The notes under the pieces were generated by a model. It ran no database searches, was not told where the DNA came from, and saw only the letters and a list, made by a program, of their open reading frames with translations. A program made the position numbers and the translations under genes. A stretch of 64,000 bases of DNA. Origin: JAZDOT01 sp043798355. GTDB lineage: Bacteria; Patescibacteriota; Gracilibacteria; Peribacterales; Peribacteraceae. Shown in pieces: positions 33,319-41,672 of this stretch (position 1 is its first letter; every line of letters begins with the position of its first letter). The stretch spans positions 1 to 64,000 of the forward strand of contig JAZDOT010000002.1 of NCBI GenBank assembly GCA_043798355.1. The letters are read 5' to 3'.

Positions 33319-33440
33319 GCATTCCAGCCTACAGCGCGCATCCGCTTTGCTGCAAATGTTTGCATGTTTTGATAGCGCCGCTTTTACTCTTCTTTTGACT
33401 TACGAAGCGCTATTCTCTTGCGTGCCTTGCACGGTTTTCC

Positions 33441-34133
33441 ATGCGCATCGATATTCTCACGTTATTTCCGGCCATGTTCACGGGTCCTCTCACGGAGAGC
33501 ATCCTCAAGCGTGCTCAAGATACCGGAGTGATCGATCTGCACTTGCACGATGTGCGCTCGTTCGGTCTCGGGAAATATCATCAGGTGGATGATGCTCCGT
33601 ATGGAGGAGGGGCGGGGATGGTGATGAGAGCCGATGTACTGGTGAAAGCGATGGAGGATGTTTGTGCGAAGGGGGTGGAAGGAAGCCGAGGAATCCGAAG
33701 AAGCCGAGGAGACCGAGGAAAACCGTTTCGGGTGTATCTTTCCCCGAGAGGAAAGAAACTCACACAGAGCAGGGTTGAACAATTGGCGAAGAAGCCATGG
33801 ATCGTGCTGCTCTGCGGGCATTACGAAGGCATCGACCAGCGGGTCATCGACGGCGGATGGATCGACGAGGAAATTTCCATCGGAGATTACGTCCTCACCG
33901 GCGGCGAGCTTCCCGCGATGGTCGTCATCGATGCGGTTGCCCGTCAGATTCCGGGGGTGCTCGGGAAAGATGAGTCCGCGCTGGAGGAGAGCTTCTCCAG
34001 GGTTCTCAAACGAAAAAAAGAATATCCGCACTACACGCGGCCGGAGGAATTTTGCGGGAGGAAAGTTCCGGATGTTCTCCTCTCGGGGCATCACAGAGAG
34101 ATCGGGAAGTGGAGGCATTCGAAACTGCAATGA
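33441..34133 (+). CDS. trmD: tRNA (guanine37-N1)-methyltransferase
   Basis: The protein has 230 residues. TrmD makes m1G37 in tRNAs and prevents +1 frameshifting. Hallmarks are [44 protein letters not shown], and [20 protein letters not shown], which form the SPOUT trefoil knot. [10 protein letters not shown] and LLSGHHREI close the protein. A stretch at about 78-93 ([16 protein letters not shown]) is encoded by short tandem repeats (GAGGAATCC/GAAGAAGCC/GAGGAGACC) and looks like an in-frame expansion in the loop before the knot. The start lacks a Shine-Dalgarno sequence. Confidence 0.95.
   Translation: MRIDILTLFPAMFTGPLTESILKRAQDTGVIDLHLHDVRSFGLGKYHQVDDAPYGGGAGMVMRADVLVKAMEDVCAKGVEGSRGIRRSRGDRGKPFRVYLSPRGKKLTQSRVEQLAKKPWIVLLCGHYEGIDQRVIDGGWIDEEISIGDYVLTGGELPAMVVIDAVARQIPGVLGKDESALEESFSRVLKRKKEYPHYTRPEEFCGRKVPDVLLSGHHREIGKWRHSKLQ
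33677..33722. repeat. degenerate 8-9-base tandem repeat inside trmD
   Basis: Units such as AGCCGAGGA, ATCCGAAGA, AGCCGAGGA and GACCGAGGA run in tandem and keep the trmD frame open. Confidence 0.65.
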
Positions 34134-34151
34134 GATTTTTTCTTTGTATTC

Positions 34152-34556
34152 ATGCTGGATTTTTTCCGTGACCGGGTGCAGAAGAACGGGGAGATGATGT
34201 TTTCCGTCCGTGTCCGTCCCGGTTCGCCGAAATCGAAGATCAGAGGAGTGATGGCGGATGGGACCTTGAAGATCGACATTGCCGCTCCCGCTGACAAAGG
34301 GAAGGCGAATGAGGAACTCATTCGTTTCCTTGCCGGGGAGTCGGGCACCCTGTCGGCGCACGTGGAAATTCTTCGCGGGAAGACGGGGAGACAGAAGACC
34401 GTGAAGATCAGTGTGCTTCCCTCAGTTTCTCCCCGATCATCCCCCTCAGATCCGCCTCGTCCGGCAGGCCGATCGTCTTCTCGCCACTCAGGAAGAACGT
34501 CGGGACGAGGGAGACTGCGAGCGAGCGGGCGAGAGAGGCGTGCTGGGCGAGGATGA
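34152..34556 (+). CDS. DUF167 (YggU-like) protein with a frame running into the opposite gene
   Basis: The protein has 134 residues. The DUF167 core is clear: MFSVRVRPGSPKSKIRGVMA, LKIDIAAPADKGKANEELIR and KTGRQKTVKISV, about 80 residues, the usual family size. The last 45 or so residues are Ser/Arg/Pro low-complexity and are simply the antisense of the DsbA-like gene, which overlaps by 149 bases. The extension probably results from loss of the original stop. It follows trmD by 18 bases and is likely co-transcribed. The function of the family is unknown. Confidence 0.75.
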   Translation: MLDFFRDRVQKNGEMMFSVRVRPGSPKSKIRGVMADGTLKIDIAAPADKGKANEELIRFLAGESGTLSAHVEILRGKTGRQKTVKISVLPSVSPRSSPSDPPRPAGRSSSRHSGRTSGRGRLRASGRERRAGRG

Positions 34557-35124
34557 CTGCCGTGCTTCCGTCCTCCATGCAGGATTTGAATTTCTTCGGA
34601 TCGAGACCCGCATCTTCGGCGTAGGCGGCGGGGGTCGGCCGCGCTTTCGTGAATCCGCGGAAGAGGAGACCGTGCATGGGAAGGCCTTTCCCCTCCATGG
34701 CAGCGCACAGAAGCGCCGCGGCGCTCTCCTTCGAGTACTCGTACTTCTGTAGCGGGAAGATCACGATGTCGATTTTCAACCGGCCCTGCTTCACGAAGTC
34801 CTCCGTGAGGCCGGGCAGCATCGTGCGTTCGAAGTCCCTGCAGTAGCGGCAGTGTGGTTCGGTGAAGACGAGGAGGGTCACGGGAGCGGTCGCTTCGCCC
34901 AGTTCCAGGATGCTGGTCGGGAGCAGGTGTTCCCTCACTCCTCCCGAACCCGAGAGAATGAGCGCGGGAGATCTTTGCTCCGATGACCCTGCTTCAGCCC
35001 GTTCTTCCGGTGGGGAAGAGGGGGAAGGCGGAGGTATTCCGGAGGATGGCTGCGGCAGCGTGCAGCCGGCGAGGAGGAAGGTTACCGCGAGGAGAAAGCC
35101 GGTGGGAATCATGTTTCTGCGCAC
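34408..35124 (-). CDS. DsbA-like thioredoxin-fold lipoprotein
   Basis: The protein has 238 residues. A lipoprotein signal peptide (IPTGFLLAVTFLLAGC, with lipobox LAGC) is followed by a Pro/Ser-rich tether, then a DsbA/DSBA-family thioredoxin fold beginning VTLLVFTEPHCRYCRDFERT. The CRYC active site is intact. A long helical insertion (YSKESAAALLCAAMEGKGLP) and a cis-Pro region (SLVPTFFLSGEKTIG) complete the fold. It probably oxidises or isomerises disulfides in exported proteins at the outer face of the membrane. Its 3' end overlaps the DUF167 frame on the other strand. Confidence 0.85.
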   Translation of the reverse strand: MRRNMIPTGFLLAVTFLLAGCTLPQPSSGIPPPSPSSPPEERAEAGSSEQRSPALILSGSGGVREHLLPTSILELGEATAPVTLLVFTEPHCRYCRDFERTMLPGLTEDFVKQGRLKIDIVIFPLQKYEYSKESAAALLCAAMEGKGLPMHGLLFRGFTKARPTPAAYAEDAGLDPKKFKSCMEDGSTAVILAQHASLARSLAVSLVPTFFLSGEKTIGLPDEADLRGMIGEKLREAH

Positions 35125-35179
35125 GGAAGAACTATAAACGATGCTGTGTGGGGAGCGATAGGGCTGCTAGGATTCTTCG

Positions 35180-35926
35180 GTGCCTCCTTCCCGCGTCCAT
35201 CTCCTTGGCGTACCGATCGATGCCGTCACCTTTCCTGCGGCCATCGCCGCCATTCGCGGATTTCTGGAGAATTCCCGCCAGCATCATGTCATGACGCCCA
35301 ACAGCGAGATGCTCGTCGAAGCGACGAAGAATTCCGATTTTCTTTCAGTGCTCCGCGCAACCAGTCTGAATCTGCCCGACAGTTTCGGTATCGTCCTGAT
35401 GTCCCGTCTTCGCGGTCAGCCTCTTCCCGGGCGCGTTTCCGGTGTCGATGTTTCCTCTGAGCTTCTGCGATCGCTCACACGAGAACATCCGGTTTTCCTC
35501 CTCGGTGCGGCACCGGGTATTGCCGAGAAGGTTGCGCTTCGCATGCAGCAGGAAAATCCAAACTTAAAGATCGTCGGAGTGTACGCTGGGTCGCCCCGCG
35601 AGGAAGACAGTCAAGTTATTCTCGCGATGATCCGCGCCTCTGCTCCGCACTTGCTCCTCGTGGCCTTCGGTGCGCCTCTGCAGGATCTCTGGATCAGTCG
35701 TCACATCAAAGAAATGCCGAGCGTGCGTATCGCGATGGGGGTGGGCGGTACGTTCGATTTCCTTGCCGGCGTGCGGAAGCGTGCGCCTGCATGGATGCAG
35801 AAGAGCGGGCTGGAGTGGCTTTTCCGGCTTCTCAGAGAGCCGCGGAGGATTAGAAGGATTTTCAATGCAGTGGTGGTGTTTCCATTGCTCGTACTTTTTC
35901 GGGGTGGAACAGGAGCGAATAATTGA
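35180..35926 (+). CDS. WecG/TagA/CpsF-family glycosyltransferase
   Basis: The protein has 248 residues. Family GT26 motifs are visible: VHLLGVPIDAVTF at the start, HHVMTPNSEMLVEA, LPDSFGIVLMSRLRG, VFLLGAAPGIAEKVA, VAFGAPLQDLWI, and AMGVGGTFDFLAG followed by RKRAPAWMQKSGLEWLFRLL. Members transfer N-acetylmannosamine-type sugars onto undecaprenyl-diphosphate-linked GlcNAc in teichoic acid or surface polysaccharide synthesis. This fits the UDP-GlcNAc 2-epimerase gene downstream (38116), which would make UDP-ManNAc. The C-terminal basic/hydrophobic end suggests a peripheral membrane association. Confidence 0.9.
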   Translation: MPPSRVHLLGVPIDAVTFPAAIAAIRGFLENSRQHHVMTPNSEMLVEATKNSDFLSVLRATSLNLPDSFGIVLMSRLRGQPLPGRVSGVDVSSELLRSLTREHPVFLLGAAPGIAEKVALRMQQENPNLKIVGVYAGSPREEDSQVILAMIRASAPHLLLVAFGAPLQDLWISRHIKEMPSVRIAMGVGGTFDFLAGVRKRAPAWMQKSGLEWLFRLLREPRRIRRIFNAVVVFPLLVLFRGGTGANN

Positions 35927-35948
35927 TAATTGAAAATTGAAAATTGAA
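35919..35948. repeat. ATTGATA/ATTGAAA heptamer tract
   Basis: Four units of ATTGATA/ATTGAAA lie just after the wecG/tagA-type gene. Confidence 0.8.
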
Positions 35949-35982
35949 CCTTCGCGCACCTGATGATTTGGTGCAGGGTATT

Positions 35983-36300
35983 TTACTGGTGTAGCTGTTC
36001 CATCTCCGACACATACCATTCCTTTTCGCCTTTCTTCAGGATGATCAGCTTGGGTCCGTCTTTGGTCTCGGCGATGTACTGGCGTTCCTCGGTGCGTTCG
36101 CGCACGAGGGACGAGGTCGTGATCTCCTCGTCCGGGAGGAGCAGGTAGAGGGCGATGTCGGGCTTGTCCGTGAGGGCGGCATTCAGATTGAGGGTCGCCC
36201 GCGCGAGGAACGACGCCACGATGACAATGAGGCAGCTCACCAGAACCGCCCAGAAGGTTGTCTGGAGGAAGCGCGGCCGGGAGAGACGGTGGATGTCCAT
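35983..36300 (-). CDS. hypothetical single-pass membrane protein, 105 residues
   Basis: A cytoplasmic basic N-terminus is followed by one transmembrane helix (TFWAVLVSCLIVIVASFLA, about residues 14-33) and a short extracytoplasmic domain with TDKPDIALYLLLPDEEITTS. I recognise no family. It is divergent from gpmI. No cysteines occur in the exported part. Confidence 0.6.
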   Translation of the reverse strand: MDIHRLSRPRFLQTTFWAVLVSCLIVIVASFLARATLNLNAALTDKPDIALYLLLPDEEITTSSLVRERTEERQYIAETKDGPKLIILKKGEKEWYVSEMEQLHQ

Positions 36301-36351
36301 TTCGTTCCATTATAGCATCAGTTCGTTTCTCGTGGTAGCGTGCAGAGCGAA

Positions 36352-37854
36352 ATGCGACGACTCTGCCTCATCATCCTCGACGGGTTCGGCGTCGCCCCAC
36401 CCGGCCCCGGGAATGCCCGCACACTTTCGAAGATGCCGACGGTGAAGCATCTCGAACAAGAAGTTCCGAATGTCATCATGCAGGCCGCGGGCAATGCGGT
36501 CGGCCTTCCCGAGGGGCAGCAGGGGGCCAGCGAGCCCGGTCACCTCACCATCGGTGCGGGGCGGATCGTCTGGCAGCCGCTCGAGGAGATCAACCAATCC
36601 ATCAGGAGCGGTGCCTTCTTCGAAAATCCCGTCCTCACGGCCGCCTGCGACCGCGCGAAGGCGAAGAACGGCCCCCTCCATCTGGAGGTGATTTTCTCAT
36701 ACGGCGGCGTCCACGGGCACATCGATCACCTGTTCGCCATGATCCGCATGGCCAAAGAGCGCTCTGTACCACGTGTCATTCTTCATCTCGTGGGAGACGG
36801 CAGGGATGTCCCCGAACAGCAGTTCACGATCGACTACGATCTCTTCCGGAAGAAGATCGATCGCGAGACATTCGTGAAGATCGCTTCCCTCGTCGGTCGC
36901 TACTACGCCATGGACCGCGACCGGCAATATGCCACCCGGACCAAGGTCGCCTATGACCTCTTCACGCTCGGGAAAGGCGAAGAGTGCCCCGATCTCTCCA
37001 TCGGGGCGAAGGAGTGGTACGCGAAAGCCCCCGACAAGGAGAAGACCGACTACTACATTCATCCGCTCAAGACGAAGGATTTCCAGCCGATCCGTGCGGA
37101 GGATACGGTGGTCATCGTGAACTTCCGCTCCGATCGGGAGATCCAGATCGTCCGCGCGCTCGAGGACGAGCACTTCACCGAATTCCTCCGCCCCGTCCGT
37201 GTCACGGACGTGACCTGCATGGGGCCGTACTCCGATCATCTGCCCGTCGCCTTCCCCGCCGTAGAAGTGAAGAACACCTTGGGCGAAGTGATTTCCAGAG
37301 CTGGTCTCAAGCAGCTTCGTGTCGGGGAAACCGACAAGTTCGCGCACATCACCTTCTTCTTCAACGCCCAGCGCCACGAGCCGTATCCCGGCGAGGAGCG
37401 CATCCTCATCGAATCCCCCAAGGTGCCGAACTTCGCCGATGCGCCGGAGATGAGTGCGGACGGGGTGACGAAAACGGTCGTCGAACATCTGGGGAAGTAC
37501 GACCTCATCATCATGAACTACGCCAACCCCGACCTCGTGGGGCACGGAGGCAAACTGGATGCGGCGATCATTGCATGTGAGACGGTGGACCGTAATTTGG
37601 CTGTGCTCCTCCCGCAGCTGGAGGCAGCAGGTTACGATTGGATCATCACGGCGGACCACGGCAATGCCGAGATCATGCTCCTTCCGGACGGCGTCACTGC
37701 GAATCCCAGCCACACCGCGAGTCCCGTACAGACGTTCGTGCACTCCTCCCTCATTCAGTCATCCAAAGATCTCAAAGGCATGAAGGGTCTCAAGGACATT
37801 GCCCCGCTGTGCCTGAAGATCATGGGGATCGAAGTTCCTGAGGAGATGCAATAA
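36352..37854 (+). CDS. gpmI: 2,3-bisphosphoglycerate-independent phosphoglycerate mutase
   Basis: The protein has 500 residues, the normal length. It interconverts 3- and 2-phosphoglycerate in glycolysis using two Mn ions and a phosphoserine. Visible motifs are CLIILDGFGVAPPGPGNA, GASEPGHLTIGAGR with the nucleophilic serine, FSYGGVHGHIDHLFAMI, and HLVGDGRDVPEQ. The C-terminal metal-site motifs are MNYANPDLVGHGG, ITADHGNAE and NPSHTASPV. ATG 36352 is chosen over the GTG at 36340 because MRRLCLIILDGFG is the conserved start. Confidence 0.95.
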   Translation: MRRLCLIILDGFGVAPPGPGNARTLSKMPTVKHLEQEVPNVIMQAAGNAVGLPEGQQGASEPGHLTIGAGRIVWQPLEEINQSIRSGAFFENPVLTAACDRAKAKNGPLHLEVIFSYGGVHGHIDHLFAMIRMAKERSVPRVILHLVGDGRDVPEQQFTIDYDLFRKKIDRETFVKIASLVGRYYAMDRDRQYATRTKVAYDLFTLGKGEECPDLSIGAKEWYAKAPDKEKTDYYIHPLKTKDFQPIRAEDTVVIVNFRSDREIQIVRALEDEHFTEFLRPVRVTDVTCMGPYSDHLPVAFPAVEVKNTLGEVISRAGLKQLRVGETDKFAHITFFFNAQRHEPYPGEERILIESPKVPNFADAPEMSADGVTKTVVEHLGKYDLIIMNYANPDLVGHGGKLDAAIIACETVDRNLAVLLPQLEAAGYDWIITADHGNAEIMLLPDGVTANPSHTASPVQTFVHSSLIQSSKDLKGMKGLKDIAPLCLKIMGIEVPEEMQ

Positions 37855-37860
37855 GCAGCC

Positions 37861-38052
37861 TCAGCCAGCCGTTTCGCTGGTCGGATCGGCAGGCTTTTCT
37901 TGAGCCTGTGCGACTTTCGGTTCCTGCGGTTTGCCGGGAATTGCTGCGATCTTGCTTCGAGTATCTATCTCTAGTGCAGGCAGGTCGGTGCCGGTTCGTA
38001 CAACTTTACACAATTGCGCATCCTCCGGACGTTCCCAAGGTTTTAATCCCAT
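37861..38052 (-). CDS. possible small protein, 63 residues
   Basis: It reads MGLKPWERPEDAQLCKVVRT, then a Lys/Pro/Glu-rich tail. I recognise no domain. It sits in the gap between gpmI and wecB, with its stop seven bases past gpmI, and it is the only open frame there that is not antisense to a known gene. Codon use and composition look coding, but this is weak support. Confidence 0.4.
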   Translation of the reverse strand: MGLKPWERPEDAQLCKVVRTGTDLPALEIDTRSKIAAIPGKPQEPKVAQAQEKPADPTSETAG

Positions 38053-38115
38053 AGTTGGGTGGGGAAAAAAAGTGGCAGTAAGATAATTCCCTCTTTCTGG
38101 AATGCAAGCTAATCT

Positions 38116-39504
38116 ATGAGAAATCTCATGGAAGAGATCACCACCCGTTCGGCGCGCTTCTACGATGACCTTGCCGGCCACCCGGATCGTCATGTGCATC
38201 TCATTCTGATCGCGACGAAGCCGGACATCATCAAGCAGGTGCCTCTCTACCTGGAATTGAAGCGGCGCGGGCACCTGGTCCTCCTGGGGCATACCGGCCA
38301 GCACTACGACGAGAACCTGAGCGGCGGGATGCTGAAGGAGTTCGGCGTCGAACCGGATTTCAACCTGAATGTCCGCGGCAGTCTGTATGAGGTCGTTGCT
38401 CAGATCATCGGGAGGCTGGGATATGTGATCGGAGAACTCAAGTCGCGCGGGAAAATTGTGATTCCGTACGTGCACGGCGACACGACGACGGCGATGGCGG
38501 CATCGAATGCAGGATTTTGTCATGGGTTTGCGGCGGTGCATGTGGAGGCAGGGATACGGACATTGACACCGCGGTATAGGGATTGGGGATTGGGGATTGG
38601 GGATTGGGACGGGCAGAAAGGACTAAGGACTAAGGACAAAGGACAAAGGATACAGATTAATAATGTATCAGTGTGGAGGAAGTTTCTGATGGATCGAAAG
38701 AACTGGGAGCGGGGGAGCCTGGAGCCGTATCCGGAGCAGTTCAATACGCGCTGCTCTGAGGCGGCAACAGGAATTCATCTTGCTCCCGTTGAGCTCGATC
38801 GTGAGTTTATGCTCAGTGAAGGATTCCCCGCAGACAGGATCTTTGTCACGGGAAACTCCGTTGCGGACGCAACGCGTGAGGCGCAGGCTCGTGCGAAACA
38901 TTCAGCGATCTTCGAGAGGTTCCCCTTACTCGCGAAGGGGGATTTCGTGCGTTTCTGCATCCATCGCAGGGAGAACTGCGCATCGGACAAGCGGTTTATG
39001 GCCATCTATGAAGCGATGAAATCCCTGATTCTTTCCGGGCGAACGGTGCTCCTTATCTCCATGTTCCAGACGGAAGCTGCATTTGTGCGGTTGGGATTGA
39101 AAAACGAAGTGGATGCTCTCGTAAAATCACACAAAAATTTCATCTACTCTCCGGTGTGGAGCGAGTACGGCGACGTCATCGCCGCCATGGAGCGCGCAGC
39201 CGTCTGCGCCACGGACAGCGGATCCATGCAGGAGGAGATGAACGTGCTCGGTATACCGTGTGTGACGCTCCGGTTCGGTTCCGATCGCAGTGAATCCGTA
39301 ATGAACGGCGGGAACATTATCGCGCCGCCGGTGGATGCGTCCGTCATTCAAACTATCATCGAGTATGCGTGGAATCATGCGGAGATGAAGAAGGCGCCGA
39401 AGCTCTACGGCGAGAATGTCAGCGCGCGATCGATCGACGCAGTTGAGAGTGTGCTCAAAACAGGAGACGTATTTCGGGACGAAGAGAAGAGACTCGGGTT
39501 TTGA
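38116..39504 (+). CDS. wecB: UDP-N-acetylglucosamine 2-epimerase
   Basis: The protein has 462 residues, against about 370-390 for typical WecB. Family motifs are present: LLGHTGQHYDENLSGGMLKE, YVHGDTTTAMAASNAGF, AAVHVEAGIRT, VTGNSVADAT, CIHRRENC and ATDSGSMQEEMNVLGIPCVT. It converts UDP-GlcNAc to UDP-ManNAc for surface polymer synthesis. Part of the extra length lies at about 154-178, where GGGGATT and GGACTAA heptamer tracts encode RDWGLGIGDWDGQKGLRTKD, right after the VEAGIRT substrate-binding motif. Whether the enzyme tolerates this insertion is a real question. An N-terminal extension of about 25 residues is also present. Confidence 0.9.
   Translation: MRNLMEEITTRSARFYDDLAGHPDRHVHLILIATKPDIIKQVPLYLELKRRGHLVLLGHTGQHYDENLSGGMLKEFGVEPDFNLNVRGSLYEVVAQIIGRLGYVIGELKSRGKIVIPYVHGDTTTAMAASNAGFCHGFAAVHVEAGIRTLTPRYRDWGLGIGDWDGQKGLRTKDKGQRIQINNVSVWRKFLMDRKNWERGSLEPYPEQFNTRCSEAATGIHLAPVELDREFMLSEGFPADRIFVTGNSVADATREAQARAKHSAIFERFPLLAKGDFVRFCIHRRENCASDKRFMAIYEAMKSLILSGRTVLLISMFQTEAAFVRLGLKNEVDALVKSHKNFIYSPVWSEYGDVIAAMERAAVCATDSGSMQEEMNVLGIPCVTLRFGSDRSESVMNGGNIIAPPVDASVIQTIIEYAWNHAEMKKAPKLYGENVSARSIDAVESVLKTGDVFRDEEKRLGF
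38578..38650. repeat. GGGGATT and GGACTAA/GGACAAA heptamer tracts inside wecB
   Basis: Four units of GATTGGG (38578-38609) are followed nine bases later by four units of GGACTAA/GGACAAA (38619-38650). Both are within the coding frame. Confidence 0.9.
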
Positions 39505-39525
39505 CGGAGCTTTGAGCTTTGAGCG
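39503..39525. repeat. GAGCTTT heptamer tract after wecB
   Basis: GAGCTTT repeats just over twice, directly after the wecB stop. The same unit recurs at 54503-54537. Confidence 0.7.
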
Positions 39526-39550
39526 ATCAGTCTTCAGGGAGATATTGAAG

Positions 39551-39615
39551 AGCCCTCGCACACGCTCTTCGGTCGGCCTATTTACTACTCTTCAACCGAT
39601 GGGGCGCGAGGGCTC
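39551..39615 (+). terminator. long-stem structure between wecB and the O-antigen ligase gene
   Basis: GAGCCCTCGC (39551-39560) pairs perfectly with GCGAGGGCTC (39606-39615) around a 45-base loop, and is followed by TTAATTT. It could be a terminator or attenuator for wecB. Confidence 0.5.
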
Positions 39616-39646
39616 TTAATTTGGCTCATCCAACTGGACAAGTTGG

Positions 39647-41185
39647 ATGAATTTTATGCTTGTGTGTTTCAGGCACAAGGGAAAAGGCAGGATTTTTGCT
39701 ATGCTCCTTTCCATGCTCCAGGTCACCCGCGAACGCCTCACGCTCATTCTTCTCACTCTCCTCCCGTTCCACGCGTTCCTGGTGACGGTTCTGACGAAGG
39801 TTGTCGTAGGTCCGGGACATGCGCCGCTGACGGTCCTTGCTCTCTGGAAGGAGATTCTCCTTGGCATAGTGTTTCTGGTGTCATGTTTGGAGCTCAGTTG
39901 TGAGTTTGGGCGGAAGGACTTAGGACTTAGGACGAAGGACTTAGGACGAAGAGTTGATGCTATCGACTGGTGCATCATTGCTTTGTTGCTCCTTGCCGTT
40001 CTCGTCAGTGCTTACAGCTTACAGCTTACAGCTTACAGCTTCGCTCTCGGCTTCAAATACGACTTTCTCCCCCTCGTCGCATTCCTCGTCCTGCGTCGCA
40101 TTCCGTGGTCGGAGAAATTCATCGGGAATGTTCTTCGTGTCATTCCGATCATCGCCATCATCATTGTCGCGTATGGATTGGCCTCGCTGTTCCTTCCCGC
40201 ATCCTTCTTCACGCGGCTCGGATACAGTGATCTCCATTCCCTCTATGTTCCGAGCGGGCCGCTGGCTGCCTTCCAGTACATCTCTGAGCTCGGGATTCGC
40301 CGCATGCAGAGTGTCATGAGCGGGCCGAATCAACTGGGGATGTGGATGCTCACTCCCTTGAGTTTCGCCGTTGTCACATGGGTACGGGAGAGAGCGATGA
40401 GCGGACAGCGCACAGCGATCAGTACGATCGTTATTCTCGGTGTGGCGCTTTTTCTGACATTCTCGCGGGCGGCGTGGGTCGCAGCTACGGCGATCCTGAT
40501 TACATTCGCCGCGTTTCATTGGCGTGAGCCGCTCGTGCGGCGCATTTCCATGATCGCAGTCGCTCTGGGCATTCTTGTTTTCTCTGCATTGATGATCGTT
40601 GCACCGGGGATATGGCTTCGGTCCGTGTCCAATAGCGGGCATCTGCAGAGGCCGATGGTCGCTCTGCAAACGATGCTCGCTCACCCCTTCGGCCTCGGCC
40701 TCGGCGCTGCCGGTCCGGCATCGAATGCCGTGAGTGATGTGTGCGTGGAACTTCCCGCGGGGTCGGATGCTTCGTGGGCGAACGACCGGCCGGAGCTCTG
40801 CGTCTTCGTCGGGGATATGCAAGTTCAACCCATCGGCAAGATTTGCCGTTGCCCCATGCTCACGGAGAACTGGTACCTCCAAGTCGGCGTAGAACTTGGG
40901 TTTCTCGGTTTTGGGTTATTTGTCGTTCTCATACTGTTGGTTCTGCGCCGACTTGGAATGAAAAATGGAAAATGGAACATGGAAGATTTCAGATCGGATG
41001 ATCGGATTCATTCCGAAGAATTTTCAATTTTCAATTTTCAATTTTCAATTTTCCTCGTTTTCCTCGGCATCAGCATTGCGGCGCTCTTTTTGCATGCGTG
41101 GGAAGACAGTGCCGTCGCGTATACGGCGTGGATCGTTGTGGCCATAAGTTTGCATTCACCGAAAGCGTCTTTGCATGGGCATTAA
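39647..41185 (+). CDS. O-antigen ligase/polymerase family membrane protein (Wzy_C-like)
   Basis: The protein has 512 residues with about ten hydrophobic segments. The layout fits the O-antigen ligase superfamily: VMSGPNQLGMWMLTPLSFAV, FLTFSRAAWVAATAILITF, a large periplasmic loop containing HPFGLGLGAAGPASNAVSDV and ENWYLQVGVELGFLGFGLFV. It probably joins or polymerises polysaccharide units on the outer face of the membrane, in line with the wecG/tagA and wecB genes. Three heptamer tracts lie within the frame: residues about 89-102 (GRKDLGLRTKDLGRR), 121-132 (AYSLQLTAYSF) and 458-469 (EEFSIFNFQFSIF). ATG 39704 (MLLSMLQ) is an alternative start. Confidence 0.75.
   Translation: MNFMLVCFRHKGKGRIFAMLLSMLQVTRERLTLILLTLLPFHAFLVTVLTKVVVGPGHAPLTVLALWKEILLGIVFLVSCLELSCEFGRKDLGLRTKDLGRRVDAIDWCIIALLLLAVLVSAYSLQLTAYSFALGFKYDFLPLVAFLVLRRIPWSEKFIGNVLRVIPIIAIIIVAYGLASLFLPASFFTRLGYSDLHSLYVPSGPLAAFQYISELGIRRMQSVMSGPNQLGMWMLTPLSFAVVTWVRERAMSGQRTAISTIVILGVALFLTFSRAAWVAATAILITFAAFHWREPLVRRISMIAVALGILVFSALMIVAPGIWLRSVSNSGHLQRPMVALQTMLAHPFGLGLGAAGPASNAVSDVCVELPAGSDASWANDRPELCVFVGDMQVQPIGKICRCPMLTENWYLQVGVELGFLGFGLFVVLILLVLRRLGMKNGKWNMEDFRSDDRIHSEEFSIFNFQFSIFLVFLGISIAALFLHAWEDSAVAYTAWIVVAISLHSPKASLHGH
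39913..39951. repeat. GGACTTA/GGACGAA heptamer tract inside the ligase gene
   Basis: Five units of GGACTTA/GGACGAA keep the frame of the ligase open. Confidence 0.85.
40009..40041. repeat. CTTACAG heptamer tract inside the ligase gene
   Basis: Four and a half units of CTTACAG encode SAYSLQLTAYSF. Confidence 0.9.
41020..41053. repeat. CAATTTT heptamer tract inside the ligase gene
   Basis: Four units of CAATTTT encode FSIFNFQFSIF, which extends a membrane helix. Confidence 0.9.
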
Positions 41186-41190
41186 GTCGC

Positions 41191-41595
41191 TCAAGTTTCC
41201 ATATCCTGTTCGGCTATGAATGCCCAAAAGGCATCATCCGCCAGTACCGTACCCAGTTTCCCGAAGAGACGTATATGCTGTGTGATAGCCTGTACGACAG
41301 TATCTTTATGCTGTTCTGCGACATGCACGCCGGGACCAACGCGAGCCGTCACTGCATCATGCCGTTCGATTCGGTCTCCCGCGTTCTTGCATGCTGTCTC
41401 AACCTGTGTTGCTGCATCGTGTGGTAATGCTGCCAGCATCTGTTTTTGACGTCTGAAAAAATCGTTCACGGTATCGACAATCGTCTTTGCTGCCCCCCTT
41501 TCTGTCGTGTCGGCTAAGCGCAATAACTCTGTGGTAGCCGTTTCGGCTTCTTCACAGAGCGTACGGAGGGATTGCCGATTGTTATCAATTGTCAT
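41191..41595 (-). CDS. hypothetical helical protein, 134 residues
   Basis: It is entirely helical (LRTLCEEAETATTELLRLAD, then AKTIVDTVNDFFRRQKQMLA) and ends in an acidic tail. No family is recognised. On the minus strand a consensus TTGACA (41632-41627) lies about 31 bases before the ATG, so it has its own promoter, divergent from guaA. It ends six bases from the convergent ligase gene. Confidence 0.55.
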   Translation of the reverse strand: MTIDNNRQSLRTLCEEAETATTELLRLADTTERGAAKTIVDTVNDFFRRQKQMLAALPHDAATQVETACKNAGDRIERHDAVTARVGPGVHVAEQHKDTVVQAITQHIRLFGKLGTVLADDAFWAFIAEQDMET

Positions 41596-41672
41596 AGAGC
41601 AGGTATGCTGCCTACATTTATTAGTTTGTCAACTGTCTCGTAGTTCTTTCTTGCAATCGTTATGCTGTCTCC

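Noticed and set aside
37861..38541. 226-codon minus-strand frame
   Set aside because: Its upper two thirds are antisense to wecB. Only the part from the ATG at 38052 is kept, as a low-confidence small gene.
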